Shown one piece after another: positions 8,219 through 15,194 of a stretch of 64,000 bases of DNA. This stretch comes from Candidatus Obscuribacterales bacterium (lineage in GTDB: Bacteria > Cyanobacteriota > Vampirovibrionia > Obscuribacterales > Obscuribacteraceae): the NCBI GenBank assembly GCA_019637435.1, contig JAHBVO010000003.1, positions 248,001-312,000 of the forward strand, in the 5' to 3' direction. Positions within the stretch are counted from its first letter, which is position 1; every line of letters starts with the position of its first letter. The translations under genes and the position numbers were made by a program. The notes below the pieces were generated by a model, which had not been told where the DNA came from, made no database searches, and was given only the letters and a program-made list of their open reading frames with translations.

Positions 8219-8623
8219 TTACTTCTTCGTCACGGTAGCTGCCAGCGTCTTCGAGCCGAACATCAGCTTGTAGACGGGGCACTTCTCCGCGGTGCGCTTG
8301 ATGGCATCGAGGTCTGCTTGTGACAGGTTGCCCTTCACCTCGATATCCTCGGTTACCACAGGGTCAGCTGCGGTGCCGTTCGGATAGGTGACGCCAACCT
8401 TGACGACAAGCTCCTGGATGTCCCAGTTGCGACGCGGAGCGACAATCAGAATGGTTTGAACGGTGCAGGCTCCAAGTCCGGCGAGAAACAGGTCCTTGGG
8501 ATTCGGTCCACCATCGGCACCGCCTGCGGAGACGGGTTGATCGCTGATGAACGTGTGAGTCCCGGAATTGCACTCGACTTGAAACTTCTGACCGGTAACC
8601 TGTTTTACGGTGACCTGCGCCAT
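8219..8623 (-). CDS. OsmC/Ohr-family protein
   Basis: A 134-residue OsmC-fold protein. The two reactive cysteines of the family are present: Cys53 in 'LGACTVQTI' and Cys115 in 'AEKCPVYKL'. The family's 'GPNPKDLFLAGLGAC' stretch sits at the expected place. These thiol peroxidases reduce organic hydroperoxides, with the two cysteines as peroxidatic and resolving residues. Length matches the short YhfA/OsmC type, and it is cytoplasmic. It is monocistronic as far as can be seen, with GC-rich codon use like the upstream transporter. Confidence 0.85.
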   Translation of the reverse strand: MAQVTVKQVTGQKFQVECNSGTHTFISDQPVSAGGADGGPNPKDLFLAGLGACTVQTILIVAPRRNWDIQELVVKVGVTYPNGTAADPVVTEDIEVKGNLSQADLDAIKRTAEKCPVYKLMFGSKTLAATVTKK

Positions 8624-8972
8624 GGTTTGATTCCCATGTTAGTTTTTCGAACTGCGCTGGAAGAACATGCTCCCTCTACAACCGTGCCCGATCCGACCAC
8701 TACAGTGAGCGGGCAGAATCAAGCTTCTTGCGGAGGCGCTTGATGTTTGGAGCTATTAAGTTTTCTCCGGGTCAATTGCGGTGGGGCATGGATTGGAATT
8801 CAATCCTAGCTAAGGAACATCCGCGAAAGCTCTTTGATTTCTGTTAATAGAACAGCTCCATAAAACAATCATGAGTTTCGGATCTAGTTTGGAACGAGGT
8901 TTGCGCAGGTTCAACCTCGAGCAGAAACAATTAGCGCAAGTTGCAATAGTGTCGCGATTGCCAACAGATCTC
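8624..8972. other. Intergenic region, no gene seen
   Basis: A stretch of 349 bp upstream of the OsmC gene and downstream of the coiled-coil gene. No terminator with a clear T-run and no convincing frame. It should hold the OsmC promoter. Confidence 0.45.
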
Positions 8973-10070
8973 CTATCTTCTTCCGGACATTGCTTTCCGC
9001 TGCCCACCTGTAGTGAGCTCGTCTTCAGAGCTTTCACCAGGTTTCGCCGGTGGTAGAAATTTGTTTTTGTGTCTCCAAATCAGAATCGCTGCGATCGGTG
9101 TTCCAATTGCGACCAGACCAGCTGTCACGAAGATCGAAGTCAGGACCATGCTCAATAAGTCTCGAAGAGCGGCGATGTCCCCTGATAGCCCGGAGAGCTG
9201 CTTTTCCAGGTTCGTGATTGGTTCTTCCATGTTCGTCAGCGGCTTGCGTATGCTGCTTATGTCATCATGAACGCCCGTCACCTGAGCGTCTAGATTGTGA
9301 ATCGGTTCTGCCATGGAGATCAACGGTTCTTTCAACTCCACGATCGGCTCACGAATTCGGTCTATATCTGACCGCACCCGCGATATGTCGGGTCGCATTC
9401 GCTTCAACTCCGTGTACGTCCCTTTGATTGACGACTGCACCGAGTTCATTTGGGCTGAAACAGTTGCAATGCGATCCTCCACACCTTTCATGTGCCCTAC
9501 TGTTTCTCCGAGCCGTCCTTCGACGCCCTTCATGTGACCGACGGTTTCGTCCAGGCGATTCGAAATTCCGCCCATCTCGCTGCGAACATCACGCATGTCG
9601 TGTTGCACGGCCTTGAGCTGCCCGCCCATTTTGTCGACGCGATTCTGAAGATTCAGCATTGCCGGTTGCAGCGCTGCAATCGGTCCGGTTAGTTTCATCA
9701 TTTGCTGCTGAAGACGCACAGTCTGCTCTTGCAGCTTAATCACCGGTGAGAAGATCCATCGAATTGGATTAAGAGAGAAGCCCTTCTTCTTAGCTGGTTT
9801 TTCTTTGAGATCAGTTGTGGAAACCTCAACGCCGGGAACTCTGTTCAAAACTTCCGCTTGTTCTTTCGCGAATTTGTTCGCATCTTTCACCTGGATTTGG
9901 TCGAGTTTCGCTTCGGTTTCAGTCACCTCTTTGTCGTCCAGCTCAACCGCTGGGGCAGTGGTTGAAACGCTACCCACGTGCGGCTCGGCAGCCATCGCCA
10001 GGCATGGCAAAGTTAACGCCGTGAACGCCGCCGCGTAAGTAGCCACGATGATTCTCTTGAAAGTCTGCAT
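8973..10070 (-). CDS. Secreted/membrane-anchored coiled-coil protein
   Basis: A 365-residue protein: signal peptide (MQTFKRIIVATYAAAFTALTLPCLAMA), a charged stretch to about residue 95, a short amphipathic segment (NPIRWIFSPVIKLQEQ), then about 180 residues of heptad-rich coiled coil. The coil contains a tandem 14-residue duplication (ETVGHMKGVEGRLG then ETVGHMKGVEDRIA). It ends with one transmembrane span (about 307-335) and a basic tail. The start at 10070 is chosen over an upstream one because the signal peptide begins there with a G-rich ribosome site. Topology suggests a periplasmic coil held by the C-terminal anchor, resembling tethering or spacer proteins. Family unknown. Confidence 0.75.
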   Translation of the reverse strand: MQTFKRIIVATYAAAFTALTLPCLAMAAEPHVGSVSTTAPAVELDDKEVTETEAKLDQIQVKDANKFAKEQAEVLNRVPGVEVSTTDLKEKPAKKKGFSLNPIRWIFSPVIKLQEQTVRLQQQMMKLTGPIAALQPAMLNLQNRVDKMGGQLKAVQHDMRDVRSEMGGISNRLDETVGHMKGVEGRLGETVGHMKGVEDRIATVSAQMNSVQSSIKGTYTELKRMRPDISRVRSDIDRIREPIVELKEPLISMAEPIHNLDAQVTGVHDDISSIRKPLTNMEEPITNLEKQLSGLSGDIAALRDLLSMVLTSIFVTAGLVAIGTPIAAILIWRHKNKFLPPAKPGESSEDELTTGGQRKAMSGRR

Positions 10071-10237
10071 AAAGTCCCCCCCCGGTAAGCATGTTTGCGG
10101 GACGGGCGACTTCGCCGATGGTTCCCTCAAAAAGAACTACTAGACGAGATAGTCTTCGTTGAATGCCGAAAAGTAAGACGCGGCAAGGTATTTCGGCTTT
10201 GCTTCACTAGCAGATTCACAAAGACAAACCGTTTTGG

Positions 10238-10663
10238 CTATCCTGGTATGACGCATTTGGCTAAATCCGGCATTCCAGGATAGACAAAGAGACTTTTGTT
10301 TCGACAACAACGCGACGTAAAGGTCTGAAAAGTCCTATCTACACAGGTCCGCGCGGTTTTGACGGGGCACGTCGGCATATAGTAGAGCATTTCGACTTTG
10401 CTTCACTAGTAGATCCACAAAGACAAACTGTTTTGGCTATCCTGGTATGACGCATTTGGCTAAATCCGGCATTCCAGGATAGACAAAGAGACTTTTGTCT
10501 CGATGGCAATGAGACGTCAAGGTCTGAAAAGTCCTATCGCTACAGGGTGACGCGACTTTGACTGGGCACGGCGGCATATAGTAGAGTATTTCTGGTCAAG
10601 GACTGGAAAGCCCTATTTCCACAGCGTTGCGCGGTTTTGGTCGAGCATGACGACATATAGTAG
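10238..10663. repeat. TATAGTAG-family element, tandem copies B1-B3
   Basis: Two tandem units with a period of 199 bp, hairpins at 10238-10283 and 10437-10482 (arms CTATCCTGG/CCAGGATAG around the 22-bp core), ending TATAGTAG at 10378-10385 and 10577-10584. A third, 79-bp right-end fragment ends at 10656-10663. The B1 and B2 hairpins are identical in the stem. A degraded left end (CTACTAGA) may lie at 10137. Right ends carry TTGAC followed 14 bases later by TATAGT in two copies. The rest of the 10071-10736 gap holds no gene. Confidence 0.85.
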
Positions 10664-10736
10664 AAAAAGTGGGGAGGCGAAAGCGCACAATCCCGGGGGG
10701 CTAGTCCGGAATTGTGGCTTCCGCCTAGCGGCAAGG

Positions 10737-11591
10737 TCAGGCGGTTTTCTTCGCCAAACGGAGCCGCTGCTCGATTGCGTCGTTGATGATGCGCAGCACC
10801 GTCACGCGGCTGAAGCGCTTGCAGTTGCTGGGAATGATGTGCCACGGCGCCGTCTTGGTGCCGGTGAGGTGGAACATCTTGTTGGCGTACTTGGTGTAGT
10901 CGTCCCAGTGCTTGCGAGCGGTTTCGTCGGCTTCAGTGTACTTCCAGCCCTTGCTCTCGCGCCGCTCCTTGAAGCGCTCTTCCTGCACTTCCGGGGTGAT
11001 CTCCAGCCAGATCTTCACCGGAATGGTCCCGCTCTGCGAGATGAGCCATTCCATCGTGTTGATCTGACCGTAGGCCGCCTGGACATGCTCCTTGGAAGCG
11101 AGCCCCATGACCGGCACGACGAGCAGTTCTTCGTTCCAGCCGCGGTCGAAGATGCGGACCTGTCCGAATCCGGGCATGCGGTCACGCTCGAAGAAGCGGA
11201 GCAGGTACGGCTGGCTGCGCTCCTCGTCATTGGGCGGACCGACGGGAACGACGGCGAGCGTCTTCATGTCGAAGTCGACGCCGGTGATGATGCGCTTCGT
11301 GGCGCCAGACTTGCCGGCGGCGTCGCGACCCTGGAACGTGACGACGAGAGAAAGCTTGGGCTCCTGGAGCTGGCGAACCAGGTCGTTGAGCCGCTCTTCT
11401 TCCTTCGCCAGGGCCTTCTCGTAGGTTTTCTTTTTGAGCGCGCGACCGTGGTCGAGCAGCGACAAGTAATCCGGCACGTCGCCCGGCTTGGAGTAAGGCG
11501 CAGTCGGGTTCTTGTTCGCGTGAGCGACCTGAACGATACCGCGCTCGTTGAGCCTGGCATTGACACCAGGCGGGAGTTTCGAACGTGACAT
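10737..11591 (-). CDS. ppk2: Polyphosphate kinase 2 (PPK2 family)
   Basis: A 284-residue PPK2 protein. It has a Walker A in 'FQGRDAAGKSG' (88-95), a Walker-B-like 'RIFDRGWNEELLV' with Asp149-Arg150, a lid region 'RRESKGWKYTEAD', and the C-terminal 'APWHIIPSNCKRFSRVTVLRII'. These enzymes transfer phosphate between polyphosphate and nucleotides. The 'NEELLVVPVMG' stretch after Walker B looks more like single-domain class I/III enzymes than two-domain class II enzymes, but I would not fix the nucleotide preference from sequence alone. It is the downstream neighbour of the CoaE-like fusion gene, 80 bases apart on the same strand. High GC. Confidence 0.88.
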   Translation of the reverse strand: MSRSKLPPGVNARLNERGIVQVAHANKNPTAPYSKPGDVPDYLSLLDHGRALKKKTYEKALAKEEERLNDLVRQLQEPKLSLVVTFQGRDAAGKSGATKRIITGVDFDMKTLAVVPVGPPNDEERSQPYLLRFFERDRMPGFGQVRIFDRGWNEELLVVPVMGLASKEHVQAAYGQINTMEWLISQSGTIPVKIWLEITPEVQEERFKERRESKGWKYTEADETARKHWDDYTKYANKMFHLTGTKTAPWHIIPSNCKRFSRVTVLRIINDAIEQRLRLAKKTA

Positions 11592-11671
11592 GGGTTTCCT
11601 TTTGGTCTTGAGTTACACAACGACAGAGGGCTCTCGGTTTGGAAACCGAGAACCCTCATCGCTGGCGGACC

Positions 11672-13576
11672 TTACGGCTGGCCGAACCAGTCGAAGGCGT
11701 AGAACCGGAGTCGCATGAAATCCGAAACAGCAGCCGTGCCGTCGACCTTGGTCTTGGCGACAGAGTTCCCCGCGGCGTCGAACTCCTCCACGGAAAGCGC
11801 GACTGGCGTGCCGACATCGTTGCGCACGATGACGACGACGTACAGCAGACGCTTCAGTCCCGTGTAGTGTTCGGCACGCACCACGCTACCGGTCGAGCTG
11901 ACGCGGTAGATGGAGCGACCCGTGAAGATGTTGCCTCTGCCTTCAAAACGGTCAACCTGCACGGCGCCGTCGCGGTAGTAGCTCATGACCAGCTGGAAGG
12001 TCATGTACTGACTCGAATCATACTCCTGGTACACGACCAGGCGACGATCCGCGTCATAGCCGGACACCTTGGCCCACTGGAAGCCGCTCCCATAGGTCAC
12101 TTCCCACCGCGCCACTTGAACGCGCACGGCGTTGTGGACGAAGCGGAACGCGAACCCCGGGACCTCGGTGAATTCCTGCTTCACGCCCGGCTCGACGGCT
12201 GGCGGTTCGGCAGGCGGATTGAACGGACCCGGATCGACCACCACCGGCGGAGGCGGGTCGACGGGCTTGGTCGGCGGCTCGACCGGTTTGCAGCCCGCGC
12301 AAGGCGGGATGTTGTTGATCACCGTCACCGACCCGCCGCCGTTGTTCGTGTTGTGATTGTGGTCGTGCCACATCCACAGCATGATGCAGGCGAACAGGAA
12401 GGCGAGGAACCCGAGGAAGCCGAACAGCATCCAGCGGTTGTTGTCCCGCTGTTTCTTGCTGGTGTCCCCATCCGCCGGCGGAGGCGGCGGAGATGGCGGG
12501 TTGGGCTCATCCGGTTTTCCCGGCTTGTTGCGAGCGCTCATCTTGACCTCCACGTCGAATTGGCGAGCGAGCTTTTCGCCGCCGGTGTCCGAGGAACGGT
12601 CCACCGTCAGCGACAGATGCGCACTCGCCTCCTGGTGTTGGGTGCCAGCCACATCACCGAGCTGCGCAAGAGCCTCTTCGGCGCCGACGCCCGCCGCATG
12701 CCGGAGGTACTCGCGGTACCGGGCATTGGCGTCGTCTTTGCCGGGCTCTGCGGGCTTGTCGTCTTCCGACTTGCCATCGCCGTCGCCCTCGTCCGCCGGT
12801 TCGCCGTCACCGCTGGGCGGTTCCACAGGCTCGCCAGCAGGCGGAACAGTGGCACCATCGGCTTCGCTGCTCGCTTCGCCTTCGGTGGGTGCCGGAGCGC
12901 TGGCAGCGTGCTTCTCGGCTCGTTCGATGACGGGACCGTGAAGTTCCGCGACCTTGGCAGCGGTCGTCTCGATGTCGAAGGAGTTGTCGATGAGGACGTC
13001 GGACAGCTTCGCCTTCTCGGTCTGCGACATTTGCAGCGAGATGAGGCGAGCCGCTTCGGTCTCGTCCACGTTGTCGCGCGCCTTGAGTCGCTCCATGCGG
13101 ACTTTCTCGTTGGCGACGACGCACCAGACTTCGTCGAAGTACTCCTTCATCCCGGCTTCGTGGAGAAGTGGGACGAGCATGAAAACGATTTTCTTGCCTT
13201 CGCCGCTGTACTGAGCAACGTAGGCTTCGAGGCGCTCGTTGATGCGCGGAAACATGATGGCCTCGAGGCAGGCTTTGGCCTCGTCGGAATCGAACGCGCG
13301 AGCGCGGAGGCGGTCGCGGTTGATCGGGCCGTTTTCGGCGTCCACGAGGTCGGTGCCGAAGTGCGCGAGCACTTCGTGGTACGCCTCGCAGGGGCCGCTG
13401 AGCAGCTCATGCGTGATCAGATCGGTGTCGATCACGATCTCGCCATGGCGCTCTTGCAGAATTTCACCGACGACGGACTTGCCGGTAGCGCGCGAACCCG
13501 TGATGCCCACGAGATACGGACGCACGACATCGCCAGCCGACGGCAAGCTTCCGCTACCGCAGAAGGGCTTGCTCAT
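11672..13576 (-). CDS. Dephospho-CoA-kinase-like domain fused to single-span membrane protein
   Basis: A 634-residue chimera. Residues 21-225 are CoaE-like: P-loop 'GSRATGKS', the following 'IVIDTDLITHELL' (DxD of CoaE), 'FPRINERLEAY', 'VVANEKVRMERLKARDN', 'DNSFDIE'. CoaE phosphorylates the 3'-OH of dephospho-CoA in the last step of CoA synthesis. It is followed by an acidic Pro/Gly/Glu linker (225-285), a short folded stretch, a Pro run, one transmembrane span (about 382-403, 'MLFGFLGFLAFLFACIML'), a Pro-rich spacer with CAGC, and a C-terminal domain of about 150 residues, probably extracytoplasmic. An ATG at 12541, in frame just before the Pro run, has GGAGGT four bases upstream and could start a separate membrane product. 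Confidence 0.8.
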   Translation of the reverse strand: MSKPFCGSGSLPSAGDVVRPYLVGITGSRATGKSVVGEILQERHGEIVIDTDLITHELLSGPCEAYHEVLAHFGTDLVDAENGPINRDRLRARAFDSDEAKACLEAIMFPRINERLEAYVAQYSGEGKKIVFMLVPLLHEAGMKEYFDEVWCVVANEKVRMERLKARDNVDETEAARLISLQMSQTEKAKLSDVLIDNSFDIETTAAKVAELHGPVIERAEKHAASAPAPTEGEASSEADGATVPPAGEPVEPPSGDGEPADEGDGDGKSEDDKPAEPGKDDANARYREYLRHAAGVGAEEALAQLGDVAGTQHQEASAHLSLTVDRSSDTGGEKLARQFDVEVKMSARNKPGKPDEPNPPSPPPPPADGDTSKKQRDNNRWMLFGFLGFLAFLFACIMLWMWHDHNHNTNNGGGSVTVINNIPPCAGCKPVEPPTKPVDPPPPVVVDPGPFNPPAEPPAVEPGVKQEFTEVPGFAFRFVHNAVRVQVARWEVTYGSGFQWAKVSGYDADRRLVVYQEYDSSQYMTFQLVMSYYRDGAVQVDRFEGRGNIFTGRSIYRVSSTGSVVRAEHYTGLKRLLYVVVIVRNDVGTPVALSVEEFDAAGNSVAKTKVDGTAAVSDFMRLRFYAFDWFGQP

Positions 13577-14161
13577 AGCTAGTTCTCCTTTTACCTGGTT
13601 AGTTGTTGAGTAACAGAGAAAGCAGCCCGCGAGAACTTGAGTTCTGCGAGTGCGAGAGACACTTGAAACTCTCCGCGAGACAATGTCTCAGGGAAAGATC
13701 GGTTAGGTCCGGGTGCTGTTGGTGGTTTGCTGGACGAAGACCTTTGTTTCAAGAGAAAGAAGATGTGCCTGACACCCTAGTGGCCAAGAGGCTTGGAAGT
13801 CAACGAGTTAAGGCGCCTGTGCCAATATCGCTACAATGCTTAAAACCGCTTGCGCGCTCGGCCCTGAACCGCTGTGAGCCTCTCCCAGGTACAACGCTGG
13901 CTCGCGCGAAGATCTCTTACGCGAAGCAGCTTAAGGGTTTACGGTTTTGATGAGAGTTGAACGTCACGCGGTAGCTATAAGTTCATGAGCTTTAATGAAA
14001 CTGTACTAGCTTCGCTATAGATCGAGATCTAATTATTTTAAGTAATTCGCGCAGCTCGCGAAGCTTGTTAGAAAAACTCCGGTGGAGAGCAAACAGTGGT
14101 GGCGCCGGTGGTGTCAAACCCGCTCTGCTATTCTTCTGGTGCTCTCGGTGTCGAAACCTCT
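13577..14161. other. Intergenic region, no gene seen
   Basis: A stretch of 585 bp upstream of the CoaE-like fusion. One 115-codon frame (13603-13950) has an erratic composition and no ribosome site. AT-rich DNA near 13980-14050 may hold a promoter. Confidence 0.45.
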
Positions 14162-14312
14162 CTACTATATGATCTCGTTTCTTCGGGTGTTCTCAAAGTT
14201 CGGTGCATTCGGGCTTCGTGGTATTTCAAGTGTTGTTCTCCACTCGAAAGATGGTTACATGGCTACGCCAGAGCGACGCTTTTGGCCAAATGCGTCATGC
14301 CCGCGTAGACAA
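14162..14312. repeat. TATAGTAG-family element, partial copy C
   Basis: Starts CTACTATATG at 14162 and contains a 22-bp core palindrome at 14275-14296 (GACGCTTTT...AAATGCGTC), flanked by short arms GCTACGC/GCGTAG. No TATAGTAG right end is visible, so the copy looks truncated on the right. Confidence 0.7.
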
Positions 14313-14318
14313 AACTTG

Positions 14319-14398
14319 ATCGACAGTGACCGCAAGTGCTCGACAGTGACGGCAAGAGCTCAGCAGAAATCGTAAAAGCTCAGCAGTAGCCGCAAGCC
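14319..14398. repeat. Four degenerate 20-bp tandem repeats
   Basis: Four head-to-tail units of 20 bp with pattern CTCGACAGTGACGGCAAGAG, becoming CTCAGCAG.A..CGYAA.AG in units three and four. They directly follow the truncated repeat copy C. The first two are nearly identical and the last two nearly identical, suggesting stepwise duplication. No coding frame runs through all four. Confidence 0.6.
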
Positions 14399-14651
14399 TG
14401 CCTAGACCTTCTCCGCAACCCCTGTATACGGTCATGGGTTTAGTGGATGCAGTCGTACGAGGCGAAGTCAAGCCAACGGCATGCGAAAAAGACTATAAGA
14501 ACTATTGCGAAGCAGATTCCGAACCATTGCATGAAGGTCATTTCTTCTGGATCAAGCATCTACGCAGTTCCTCAGGGTTGTCGAAAGAGTCCTTTCAGTA
14601 GCTTGCGCGGCTGGCCCTCAATTTCAGGGCGAAAGTTCCTCTCATTACTAG

Positions 14652-14657
14652 TATAAT
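14652..14657 (+). promoter_or_regulatory. -10 box (TATAAT) upstream of DUF6941 gene
   Basis: A perfect TATAAT lies 40 bases before the ATG of the DUF6941 gene. The -35 region is not a good consensus, so the assignment rests on the -10 box and position. Confidence 0.45.
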
Positions 14658-14697
14658 CTCTCGTTCTGGCAAAACTTACACCCCAGCGGAGTTTACA

Positions 14698-15123
14698 ATG
14701 GCTGAGAAACCACGGTTAATTGGCATCATCTTGTGCGAGAGAGTTCTCCAAGATGTATTGCGTAGAGATGCAGTTTCCTGCGTCAACATCTATAACGGCA
14801 TCACTGCACAATCTTTCCCAGCGGTTGTTCCGTTGGTCTATGCATTCGCTCAGATCTCCGGTTCTTCGGAAGGATTCGAATATCAGTTCAAAATCGCTGA
14901 CGGCGGTGGCAGAGTTATCGCAATGTCTCCTCCGGCAAAGGTAGAGCCTCTACCGAGTCAGTTCATGACCCACAAGATCATCAGCGCTTTCAGTGGCCTG
15001 GCTTTCGAACAAGAAGGCACCTACGAAATCATTCTCTACGTCGGTGGAGAAGCGTTGGGTTCGCTTCCGTTCCAAGTGCTCGTCATGCAGCCGCAACCGC
15101 AGCCTGCAGAAGCCGGCGTTTAG
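14698..15123 (+). CDS. DUF6941 family protein
   Basis: A 141-residue protein opening 'MAEKPRLIGIILCERVLQDVLRRDAVSCVNIYNGI', the characteristic N-terminus of the DUF6941 family, followed by a beta-rich body (FAQISGSSEGFEYQFKIAD, GTYEIILYVGGEALGSLPFQV). The family is widespread in bacteria, about this length, cytoplasmic and of unknown function. The predicted beta-sandwich with a C-terminal 'LPFQVLV' strand is intact. It has its own -10 box and its own terminator, so it is monocistronic. Confidence 0.75.
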   Translation: MAEKPRLIGIILCERVLQDVLRRDAVSCVNIYNGITAQSFPAVVPLVYAFAQISGSSEGFEYQFKIADGGGRVIAMSPPAKVEPLPSQFMTHKIISAFSGLAFEQEGTYEIILYVGGEALGSLPFQVLVMQPQPQPAEAGV

Positions 15124-15147
15124 TTCACAAAAGGCGAATAGCTTATA

Positions 15148-15178
15148 AACTCCTCTGTACGCAGGGGAGTTTTTTTTT
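15148..15178 (+). terminator. Rho-independent terminator
   Basis: A 10-bp stem AACTCCTCTG/CAGGGGAGTT (one G-T pair) with a 4-base loop, then a run of about nine T. It ends the DUF6941 transcript and sits just beyond the stop of the convergent protease-like gene. Confidence 0.9.
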
Positions 15179-15194
15179 CGGGACGAAACAGCTG

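Noticed and set aside
13603..13950. 115-residue plus frame upstream of the CoaE-like fusion
   Set aside because: Cys/Arg/Trp-rich erratic composition without a ribosome site.
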